Positions 57,816 through 64,000 of a stretch of DNA of 64,000 nucleotides are shown piece by piece; the stretch's first letter is position 1, and the number at the start of each line of letters is the position of its first letter. A program made the translations under genes and the position numbers. The stretch lies in the NCBI RefSeq assembly GCF_016724845.1, contig NZ_CP068082.1, positions 1,364,001 through 1,428,000 on the forward strand. Direction: 5' to 3'. Source of the stretch: Sphingobacterium spiritivorum (lineage in GTDB: Bacteria > Bacteroidota > Bacteroidia > Sphingobacteriales > Sphingobacteriaceae). The notes beneath the pieces were generated by a model. It was not told the origin of the DNA. It did not search any database and saw nothing but the letters and a program-made list of their open reading frames with translations.

Positions 57816-58601
57816 ATGGGTGTTATTACTTTAACAACGGACTTAGGATATCAAGATTTTTACCAAGCTGCTTTGAAGGGGAGTATAATCTCTCAGCTTC
57901 CTGATGTTCGTATTGTAGATATTACCCACGAAATCCCGTCCTTCAATGTACAGCATGCTGCTTTCGTTTTAAAGAATGCCTATCACTATTTCCCTAAGAA
58001 CACAGTGCATCTCATCGGGATTGACACCGTCTTTCAGGAGGACTCCAGATACATTGCCATGAAGTACAACGGGCACTTCTTTGTCGGGGCAGATAATGGT
58101 ATCTTCAGCATTATATTGGGAGAAAATCAGGCAGAAGAAGTGGTAGAGCTGGATATTATGCAGGATCTGAGATACCTCCACTTTCCGTTGGCGGATATCC
58201 TCACCAAAGCAACCTGTCATATTGCCAAAGGAGGAAAGATGAGCGAGATTGGCATCCCTATAGACAAACCGATAGAAAAAGCTACTTTTCAACCTATCTT
58301 TGACCAGAATTCAATCAAGGGACATGTCTCTTATATCGACTCTTTCGGAAATGTGATCAGCAATATCAGCAAAGATTTATTCAACAAAATACAAGCTGGC
58401 CGCGGATTTACGTTATACTTTAAACGTAATGAGACCATCGACAAAATGAGCTGGCATTATAATGAAGTTTCCGAGGGAGAGAAGCTATGTCTATTCGGGA
58501 TCAGCAACTTTCTGGAGATAGCGATCAACAAAGGAAATGCTAGTCAGCTCCTGGGATTATCTCAGGATGAAGCGATCCGGGTTGAGTTTCACAAGCCGTA
58601 A
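57816..58601 (+). CDS. SAM hydroxide adenosyltransferase (DUF62 / chlorinase-fluorinase superfamily)
   Basis: 261 residues. Members split S-adenosylmethionine with water to adenosine and methionine; halogenating relatives are rare. It has TLTTDLGYQDFY at the N-terminus (Asp8), VDITHEIPSFNV, VGADNGIFS and the C-terminal-domain loop SYIDSFGNVISNI. These fit the hydrolytic DUF62 group rather than fluorinase, but I cannot exclude another nucleophile. Divergent from phoH. Confidence 0.88.
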   Translation: MGVITLTTDLGYQDFYQAALKGSIISQLPDVRIVDITHEIPSFNVQHAAFVLKNAYHYFPKNTVHLIGIDTVFQEDSRYIAMKYNGHFFVGADNGIFSIILGENQAEEVVELDIMQDLRYLHFPLADILTKATCHIAKGGKMSEIGIPIDKPIEKATFQPIFDQNSIKGHVSYIDSFGNVISNISKDLFNKIQAGRGFTLYFKRNETIDKMSWHYNEVSEGEKLCLFGISNFLEIAINKGNASQLLGLSQDEAIRVEFHKP

Positions 58602-58659
58602 CATGCACTAACACCTGGATTACAGTACGTTTTTTCAAATCCGAAAAATAGAATAATAC

Positions 58660-59211
58660 ATGAAAATAAAACACCTCATTTTTTATGTTGCTCTATTGCT
58701 GGCCTATGTACCGGCTGTACATGCACAACAGATCTCTTCAGATACGCTTTCTTATGAAATACAACGTAAGAAAGTAAATGAACTGCTTCACAACCGTAGT
58801 GTCAAATTCGGAGAATACGATGTAAGCCTTCAGAAAAAAACCGGAATATTCGGACTCTTTAAGTCTAAGGGGGATATGCAGAAGTCTATCGATATCCTGA
58901 AAGAAATAGTCACCACAGACAACAATATCTTTATCGAGACCAAAAGGCTTTTGGATTTGAAAGATTTTGAAAGAGAGAAATTTCAGAAACTGGCTACTGA
59001 GTATGACGGACAGGTCACGGCCTATATGAATACCATCAACAAACTGCAGAATGAAAATGAAGCACTGAAGAAACAAATGGATAGCCTGGAAAACAGTGAT
59101 CACAGTGGAAACATTCTGCTTTATCTGGCTATTGCCGTTATTTTTGGCCTCATTTTCTTCCTTTATAAACTCTATAAGCAGGTTCAACAACAAAAAGTGA
59201 CGAAAGCGTGA
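58660..59211 (+). CDS. Exported coiled-coil protein with one C-terminal membrane helix, unknown function
   Basis: 183 residues. Signal peptide (about 1-23, ending VHAQ), a charged helical region with coiled-coil heptads from about 85 to 145 (YMNTINKLQNENEALKKQM), then one transmembrane helix (ILLYLAIAVIFGLIFFLY) and a short basic cytoplasmic tail. I do not recognise the family. It follows the DUF62 gene by 58 bp, and an ABC exporter gene starts 60 bp later behind its own -7 box. Confidence 0.7.
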   Translation: MKIKHLIFYVALLLAYVPAVHAQQISSDTLSYEIQRKKVNELLHNRSVKFGEYDVSLQKKTGIFGLFKSKGDMQKSIDILKEIVTTDNNIFIETKRLLDLKDFEREKFQKLATEYDGQVTAYMNTINKLQNENEALKKQMDSLENSDHSGNILLYLAIAVIFGLIFFLYKLYKQVQQQKVTKA

Positions 59212-59233
59212 TATGCTCACACAATAATATGGC

Positions 59234-59241
59234 TACTTTTG
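59234..59241 (+). promoter_or_regulatory. Predicted -7 box of the ABC exporter gene
   Basis: TACTTTTG, an exact TAnnTTTG match, 30 bp before the ATG at 59272. Confidence 0.45.
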
Positions 59242-59271
59242 CAAATAGATTTTTTTTATAGGCAATAGAAA

Positions 59272-61107
59272 ATGGCGAGAGCGAGATTGAACAGCGGTAA
59301 TACGCAATCTGAAGATTTACCCAAGCCCAAACTAAACAAAGAGTTACTACACAAGGCAAGCAAAATCTTTTCGTATATCAAACCATACCGTGTAAAATTC
59401 GGCTTTGGTATGGCTTTTTTAATTATTTCAAGTTTGACAATGCTCACCTTTCCGGCGTTGTTAGGTGCAATGATTGATGCTGCTCAAGGAAAAAAAACTT
59501 ACCCCTGGCTGCACAATAACATTGCCTATATAGGAGGTATCAGTTTTTCGATTCTTTTCATTCAATCTATCATATCCTTTTTCAGAATACGTTTATTTGT
59601 TGAAATAGCAGAAAAAGCATTAGCCAATATCCGTCGTGATACCTATAACAAGTTAATTACCCTTCCGATAGAATTTTTTGCAAACCGCCGGGTAGGTGAA
59701 CTTAACAGTCGTCTTTCCTCCGACCTGGCACAAATACAGGACACCATGACAACGACACTGGCCGAGACCCTGCGCCAGGTTATCAGTCTGGCCTTCGGAG
59801 TAGTACTTCTGATTGCAGTATCACCTAAGTTAGCATTGATGAATCTTTGCATTCTGCCGATTCTGGTTGTTACCGCATTAATATTCGGACGTTTTATCCG
59901 TAATTTTTCCCGTCAGGCACAGGATCAGCTGGCAGACTCCAACAGTATAGTGCAGGAGACATTATTAGGCATCAGCAATGTGAAAGCTTTTGTCAATGAG
60001 TATTATGAGACAAAAAGGTACTCCGGCAAGCTGGATGCGGTAATCGGTCTTGCTGTAAAAGGTGCTACTTACCGCGGCATGTTTGCATCTTTCATTATTT
60101 TCTGCATTTTCGGAGCCGTGATTGCGGTGATATGGTATGGTGCCTCATTAGTTTCTGCAGGAGAAATTTCAGTAGGAGATCTGACAACTTATATTCTTTA
60201 TTCTATGTTTGTGGCAGGTTCCATGGGAAGTTTCCCGGAGTTGTACGCTAATATTCAACGGTCATTGGGTGCAAGCGAACGTGTCATCGAAATCCTGAAT
60301 GAAAAACAGGAAGATATCACGCTAAGTGAAGAAAACAAAACGATCAAAAGACAGATTGACGGTCATCTGACCTTCAGGAATGTAGCATTTACCTATCCGG
60401 GACGTAAAGACAATCAGATCCTTAAGGATATCTCTTTTGATGCCAATTCCGGCGAGAAAATTGCCATCGTCGGGCCAAGCGGAACGGGTAAATCAACGAT
60501 AGCTTCACTGATCCTTCAGTTTTACAGTCCCGACAGTGGCCAGATCCTCTATGATGGCGTGCCATCTAAAGATTATTTACTGACTGACATCCGTAATCAG
60601 GTCGCCATAGTGCCTCAGGATGTGCTTTTATTCGGAGGCACCATCCGAGAAAATATCGGTTACGGTAAGCTGGATGCGGATGCTGAAGAGATTATCAAAG
60701 CAGCAAGAAGAGCAAATGCACATAATTTTATAATGGAATTTCCGGAAGGATATGATACCCTTGTGGGCGAACGTGGAGTAAAACTTTCAGGCGGTCAGCG
60801 CCAGCGTATAGCTATTGCGCGTGCATTATTAAAAGATCCGGCCATACTCATACTGGACGAAGCCACTTCAGCATTAGATTCAGAATCCGAAAGACTGGTA
60901 CAGACAGCCTTAGAAGAGCTTATGAAAAACAGAACCTCCATCATTATTGCACACCGCCTTTCAACGGTAATCAATGCTGACAGGATCATTGTTGTCGAAG
61001 ATGGAATCGTATCTGACATGGGTAATCATGTGGAACTTATGAGCAAAGGTTCAGGACTTTACCATCACCTGTATTCCTTACAGTCCTCCCAAAAAGAGCA
61101 ACTGTAA
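59272..61107 (+). CDS. ABC exporter, MsbA/lipid-or-drug half-transporter type (permease fused to ATPase)
   Basis: 611 residues. A six-helix exporter domain (about 40-330) is fused to one ATPase domain with Walker A GPSGTGKST (401-409), a Q-loop in VPQDVLLF, signature LSGGQR (505-510), Walker B ILILDE and H-loop IIAHRLS. It probably works as a homodimer in the inner membrane. The closest general type is MsbA/LmrA-like, but the cargo (lipid, drug or peptide) cannot be told. No peptidase C39 domain. Confidence 0.9.
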   Translation: MARARLNSGNTQSEDLPKPKLNKELLHKASKIFSYIKPYRVKFGFGMAFLIISSLTMLTFPALLGAMIDAAQGKKTYPWLHNNIAYIGGISFSILFIQSIISFFRIRLFVEIAEKALANIRRDTYNKLITLPIEFFANRRVGELNSRLSSDLAQIQDTMTTTLAETLRQVISLAFGVVLLIAVSPKLALMNLCILPILVVTALIFGRFIRNFSRQAQDQLADSNSIVQETLLGISNVKAFVNEYYETKRYSGKLDAVIGLAVKGATYRGMFASFIIFCIFGAVIAVIWYGASLVSAGEISVGDLTTYILYSMFVAGSMGSFPELYANIQRSLGASERVIEILNEKQEDITLSEENKTIKRQIDGHLTFRNVAFTYPGRKDNQILKDISFDANSGEKIAIVGPSGTGKSTIASLILQFYSPDSGQILYDGVPSKDYLLTDIRNQVAIVPQDVLLFGGTIRENIGYGKLDADAEEIIKAARRANAHNFIMEFPEGYDTLVGERGVKLSGGQRQRIAIARALLKDPAILILDEATSALDSESERLVQTALEELMKNRTSIIIAHRLSTVINADRIIVVEDGIVSDMGNHVELMSKGSGLYHHLYSLQSSQKEQL

Positions 61108-61204
61108 AAAAATGTTAATTTTTTATGTGTCGAAACTTTTTGGTGTAGCTATTGTTAATACCTATAGATAACAATAGAGTTGACAACATTAAAAACATGA
61201 AATC

Positions 61205-61546
61205 ATGAAAAATAAAAATGGTATTTTGGCATTTGCATTATTAGGATTAGCAGCAGGTACAGCAGCTTACTATTTATTAGCAACAGAGGATGGAAAGAAA
61301 CAGATGGATCGTGCGAATGACGGCATCAAAAGTTTGACAAAATCCCTAAAAGATCTTTCTAAAAAAGAGGCTAAACGTGCTTCTAAATTTGCACAATCTG
61401 CAAAAGATGAAATCATGGAACTGAAAGGTAAAGCTAAAGATTTAGGTAAAGATCTGGCAGAAAAAGCAAGTAGTGCAGCGCACAACATGGCGAATAAAGT
61501 TGATGAAGGAGCTTCAAAAGCAAAATCCAATATCGACAACGCATAA
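61205..61546 (+). CDS. YtxH domain-containing protein
   Basis: 113 residues. An N-terminal Gly/Ala-rich membrane helix (GILAFALLGLAAGTAAYYLLA) is followed by TEDGKKQMDRANDGIKSL and a long Lys/Ala-rich amphipathic helix, the YtxH pattern. Linked to general stress proteins; precise role unknown. It has its own small transcription unit between the ABC exporter and ccmB. ATG at 61205; another ATG at 61198 is in a different frame. Confidence 0.8.
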   Translation: MKNKNGILAFALLGLAAGTAAYYLLATEDGKKQMDRANDGIKSLTKSLKDLSKKEAKRASKFAQSAKDEIMELKGKAKDLGKDLAEKASSAAHNMANKVDEGASKAKSNIDNA

Positions 61547-61573
61547 TCTGATATAGCCTCAGGCTATAATTGT

Positions 61574-61618
61574 TTCGCTACACTATTCACATTCGATTTT
61601 TAGTATCTTTGTAGCGAA
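61574..61618. repeat. Inverted repeat flanking the ccmB promoter
   Basis: TTCGCTACA (61574-61582) and its exact complement TGTAGCGAA (61610-61618), 27 nt apart. The right arm covers the end of the -7 box and the first base of the ccmB ATG. Confidence 0.5.
61604..61611 (+). promoter_or_regulatory. Predicted -7 box of the ccm operon
   Basis: TATCTTTG, an exact TAnnTTTG match, ending 6 bp before the ccmB ATG. The start of transcription would fall at or beside the start codon, giving a leaderless mRNA. Confidence 0.5.
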
Positions 61619-62277
61619 TGAATTTGTTTCAACAAGTTAAGACTTTAGTATATAAAGATGTACTGTTAGAATGGCGTTCCAAATACGCTATCAATGGCAT
61701 CTTACTCTACGTGGTATCTACGGTTTTTGTCTGTTATCAGGCATTTACAGCCGTAGATCCCATTGTTTGGAATGCACTTTTCTGGATTATTATGCTTTTT
61801 GCATCTATTAATGCCATCAGCAGAAGTTTTGTACAGGAAAGCACCAGCCGTCAGCTTTATTATTACTCCATAGTTGACGCCAAAGCAATCATTCTTTCCA
61901 AGATTATTTACAACACACTGGTCATGATCCTGTTGTCTGCAATAGCGTTCAGTGTATATTCTATAATCTTCCGCAATCCGCTTGCAGATCCCCTCTTCTA
62001 TTTTATTTCGGTTATACTGGGTAGCATCAGCTTTGCATCCGTATTTACGATGGTGTCAGGCATCAGTTCCAAAGCAGGTAACAACAGTACCTTGATGGCT
62101 ATCCTTAGTTTCCCTGTAATCATCCCGCTGTTACTGGTTCTCATACGTTTGTCAAAAAATGCAATGGACGGCCTGGAAAGAAGCGAGAGTTTGGATCATA
62201 TTGTAGTATTACTTGCGATTAATGTGATAACTGTTACGATTTCTTTATTGTTATTTCCTTACCTTTGGAGAGATTAA
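61618..62277 (+). CDS. ccmB: Heme exporter protein CcmB
   Basis: 219-residue ABC permease with six membrane helices, needed for cytochrome c maturation (with CcmA it releases holo-CcmE). The N-terminal VYKDVLLEWRSKYAINGILLY is typical. No ccmA gene is next to it, so the ATPase must be elsewhere. ccmC follows after 24 bp. The ATG lies just after a -7 box. Confidence 0.92.
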   Translation: MNLFQQVKTLVYKDVLLEWRSKYAINGILLYVVSTVFVCYQAFTAVDPIVWNALFWIIMLFASINAISRSFVQESTSRQLYYYSIVDAKAIILSKIIYNTLVMILLSAIAFSVYSIIFRNPLADPLFYFISVILGSISFASVFTMVSGISSKAGNNSTLMAILSFPVIIPLLLVLIRLSKNAMDGLERSESLDHIVVLLAINVITVTISLLLFPYLWRD

Positions 62278-62301
62278 AATAGTACAAAATTTAGAATTGA
62301 A

Positions 62302-62973
62302 ATGAGAAAAAATTGGTGGAAAATCCTTGCCGTAGTTTTAGTAGCAGCATCCATCGTTGCAGGATTAATTGGCCCCGTCCCTACTCTCCCAATACTCCAT
62401 GAAAGCATCCGAAATGTATATTTCCATGTGCCGATGTGGTTTGCGATGCTCACCCTCTACCTTATCTCTGTCATTTATAGTGTCAAATACCTCAATTCAG
62501 GAAATATGAAATACGACCTGATTGCTGTAGAAGCAGTGAATACGGGCATTATTTTTTGCTTTCTGGGATTAGGAACCGGTATGTTATGGGCAAATATCAC
62601 GTGGGGAGATCCATGGCCTAAAGATCCTAAATTAAACAGTTCGGCCATTGCTACGCTCATGTATCTGGCGTATCTTGTGCTTAGGAATGCACTTGACGAG
62701 GAACAAAAAAGAGCTAAAATATCCGCTATATACAACATCTTTGCCTTTCCGGTCATGATCGTTTTGCTATATGTGTTACCCAGACTTACAGATTCACTGC
62801 ATCCCGGAAACGGAGGTAATTCAACATTCAGTGACATAGATCTGGATAACAACCTGAGACCAGTCTTGTATGCAGCCGGTCTTGGATGGAGTCTGATCGG
62901 TGTATGGATCGGATCACTCCGTTACAGAGCAAGACTAATCGAACGGGAACAATTTAACAATGAAATTAATTAA
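62302..62973 (+). CDS. ccmC: Cytochrome c biogenesis heme-handling protein CcmC
   Basis: 223-residue inner-membrane protein with six helices that loads heme on CcmE. His42 in NVYFHVPMW is the likely first heme-axial histidine. The tryptophan-rich periplasmic WWD region is reduced to TWGDPWPKDPKLN (100-112), with fewer tryptophans than the classical form. The segment LRNALDEEQKRAKISAIYNIFAF fits the Bacteroidota type. Second gene of ccmB-ccmC-ccmD. Confidence 0.9.
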   Translation: MRKNWWKILAVVLVAASIVAGLIGPVPTLPILHESIRNVYFHVPMWFAMLTLYLISVIYSVKYLNSGNMKYDLIAVEAVNTGIIFCFLGLGTGMLWANITWGDPWPKDPKLNSSAIATLMYLAYLVLRNALDEEQKRAKISAIYNIFAFPVMIVLLYVLPRLTDSLHPGNGGNSTFSDIDLDNNLRPVLYAAGLGWSLIGVWIGSLRYRARLIEREQFNNEIN

Positions 62974-62988
62974 TCGATAGTAAGGATC

Positions 62989-63201
62989 ATGAAACAAACT
63001 ATTCTATCTATATTCTTCATGTTGTGCACGTCATTGTATGCTTCAGCACAAGGTGAAATCGAAATGGCTACAGGACTGAGAAGCTCCGGAAAAATCTGGG
63101 TTGTAGTCTTAGTTCTGCTTCTTATTTTTCTAGGGGTAGCAGCCTATCTCTTTATGCTGGATAAAAGAATTAGCAAATTAGAGAAAAATACTAAAAAGTA
63201 A
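62989..63201 (+). CDS. CcmD-like small membrane protein
   Basis: 70 residues: a cleavable signal (ending ASAQ), a short periplasmic stretch, one membrane helix (WVVVLVLLLIFLGVAAYLFML) and a basic tail with ISKLEK. Size, topology and position 15 bp after ccmC fit CcmD, which helps release holo-CcmE. Confidence 0.75.
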   Translation: MKQTILSIFFMLCTSLYASAQGEIEMATGLRSSGKIWVVVLVLLLIFLGVAAYLFMLDKRISKLEKNTKK

Positions 63202-63205
63202 TCTC

Positions 63206-63241
63206 TTCAGGGCGTTTACAAATAAAAGTCAACGCCCTGAA
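63206..63241 (+). terminator. Hairpin after the ccm genes
   Basis: An 11-bp perfect stem TTCAGGGCGTT / AACGCCCTGAA with a 14-nt loop, 4 bp after the CcmD-like stop. No T run, so its strength is uncertain. Confidence 0.5.
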
Positions 63242-63282
63242 TCAACAAGACGAAGCGCCAAATATAAAAGAGATCCGGATCA

Positions 63283-64000
63283 ATGATCATCAATCAGTTC
63301 AGAAAATTTACACCTATTAACATAGTATTACTTGCGGTAATCGGCCTCGGGTTATGTCTTGGTGTATTTCTTCATCTGCCGGATGAACTCACTCCCATGC
63401 TCTTTGAGCCTGCGCTCAACAATCTATTAGGCTTACAATTCGGACTGACGCTGGCACCGCAATCCAATGTGCTGACTACCCTTGCACTTACCTTGGTACA
63501 GGCATTTTTACTCAACAGGCTCATGAATAACTTCAATTTTCTGGGCAAACCGAGTTTTGTGACCGCATTAATGTATATGACACTGGCCAGTCTGTTCATT
63601 CCTTTTTTAGTCCTGTCTCCCACACTCATCTGTAACTTTATATCTATCTGGATGCTTAGCAAATTGTTTAACATCTACCACCATCAGGATATCAAAGGAA
63701 TCATGTTTGATCTGGGTATGATTGTCGGAATCGGAAGTCTGGTATACTTTCCGTTTATTGTAATGTTCATCCTCTTATGGATAAGTCTGATTATTTTCAG
63801 AACCTTCAACTGGAGAGAATGGATAGCTACACTCTTGGGATTATGTACCGTATATTTTATTATCGGAGTTATTTATTACTGGCTGGGGCATATAGATCAG
63901 TTTTTCGGAATATTCAAACCGTTTACGAATTCCTTTCCCAAGTCCTTACATATGGACTTTCATGATTATCTCGTACTGGTACCGATTATTTTTGCTTTAA
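63283..64000 (+). CDS. Polytopic membrane protein, DUF6427-like (3' end outside window)
   Basis: At least 239 residues from ATG 63283 to the right edge with no stop. It starts MIINQFRKFTPINIV and has about seven hydrophobic helices so far, with short charged loops (KLFNIYHHQDIKGIMFDLG). The pattern resembles the Bacteroidota DUF6427 group, function unknown; that assignment is tentative. It lies 81 bp after the CcmD-like gene, past a hairpin. Confidence 0.65.
   Translation, partial: MIINQFRKFTPINIVLLAVIGLGLCLGVFLHLPDELTPMLFEPALNNLLGLQFGLTLAPQSNVLTTLALTLVQAFLLNRLMNNFNFLGKPSFVTALMYMTLASLFIPFLVLSPTLICNFISIWMLSKLFNIYHHQDIKGIMFDLGMIVGIGSLVYFPFIVMFILLWISLIIFRTFNWREWIATLLGLCTVYFIIGVIYYWLGHIDQFFGIFKPFTNSFPKSLHMDFHDYLVLVPIIFAL

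Noticed and set aside
1..64000. CRISPR arrays, transposases, integrases, phage genes, tRNA or rRNA genes
   Set aside because: No direct-repeat arrays, terminal repeats, recombinase motifs or RNA-gene sequences were recognised on reading both strands; this was by eye, so a short tRNA could still be missed.

Overview
The window looks like chromosomal DNA of a Bacteroidota bacterium, most likely family Sphingobacteriaceae (Sphingobacterium or a close relative). The reasons are an AT-rich genome, a SusC/SusD pair, the type IX secretion translocon protein SprA, a CcmB-CcmC-CcmD group of the Bacteroidota type, and promoters of the TAnnTTTG (-7) / TTTG or TTG (-33) kind. The species call is inference. 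No rRNA, tRNA, CRISPR array, transposase or phage gene was seen.

Layout. 1-3.8 kb: the tail of an unidentified gene, a DsbD electron transporter without its periplasmic alpha domain, and a cysteine-synthase-like enzyme divergent from an AsnC/Lrp regulator. 3.9-12.2 kb: a leftward xylose operon (xylB, xylA, SSS sugar symporter) ending in a GH95 alpha-L-fucosidase, divergent from a LacI-type repressor. 12.3-17.8 kb: an M16 peptidase, the missing DsbD alpha domain as a separate small protein, and aminopeptidase P. 18-29.7 kb: dacB, maeB, ruvA and the very large sprA. 30-40.8 kb: a polysaccharide-utilisation island with SusC, SusD, a DUF5017 lipoprotein, a GH29 alpha-L-fucosidase and two overlapping GH43 genes. 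40.9-48.9 kb: free methionine-R-sulfoxide reductase, a DUF2339/DUF3999 pair, a GH28-like lipoprotein with a ricin-type lectin tail, and a WD40 protein. 49-57.5 kb: a leftward his cluster (hisC-B-H-A-F-IE, no hisG or hisD), RNase Z, a STAS protein, purC and phoH. 57.8-64 kb: SAM hydroxide adenosyltransferase, a coiled-coil membrane protein, an MsbA-like ABC exporter, a YtxH protein, ccmB, ccmC, a CcmD-like protein and a truncated DUF6427-type membrane protein.

How the parts join up. The main observation is a shared operator. The 14-mer TGCAAnCGnTTGCA, a typical LacI-family palindrome, occurs three times: between xylB and the lacI-type gene (11124-11137), before susC (29870-29883) and before the GH29 gene (36724-36737). 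At all three it lies on or directly against the -7 box of a promoter with TTTG, a 20-nt spacer and a -7 element. The susC and GH29 promoters are also gap-free copies of one another over about 67 bp. This predicts a single regulon, probably responding to xylose or a xylose-containing sugar. It would tie intracellular xylose catabolism to two fucosidases, two GH43 enzymes and a SusCD uptake system spread over 30 kb, with no HTCS or ECF-sigma/anti-sigma regulator next to the SusCD pair. The likely target is a fucosylated, xylose-containing plant glycan; this is inference.

Other points of interest are the DsbD split across 13 kb, a GH43 paralogue with Asp at the expected general-acid position, a STAS protein with Glu-Glu in place of the phosphorylatable serines, a probable leaderless ccmB transcript inside an inverted repeat, and two hairpins set directly against start codons (GH95 and WD40).
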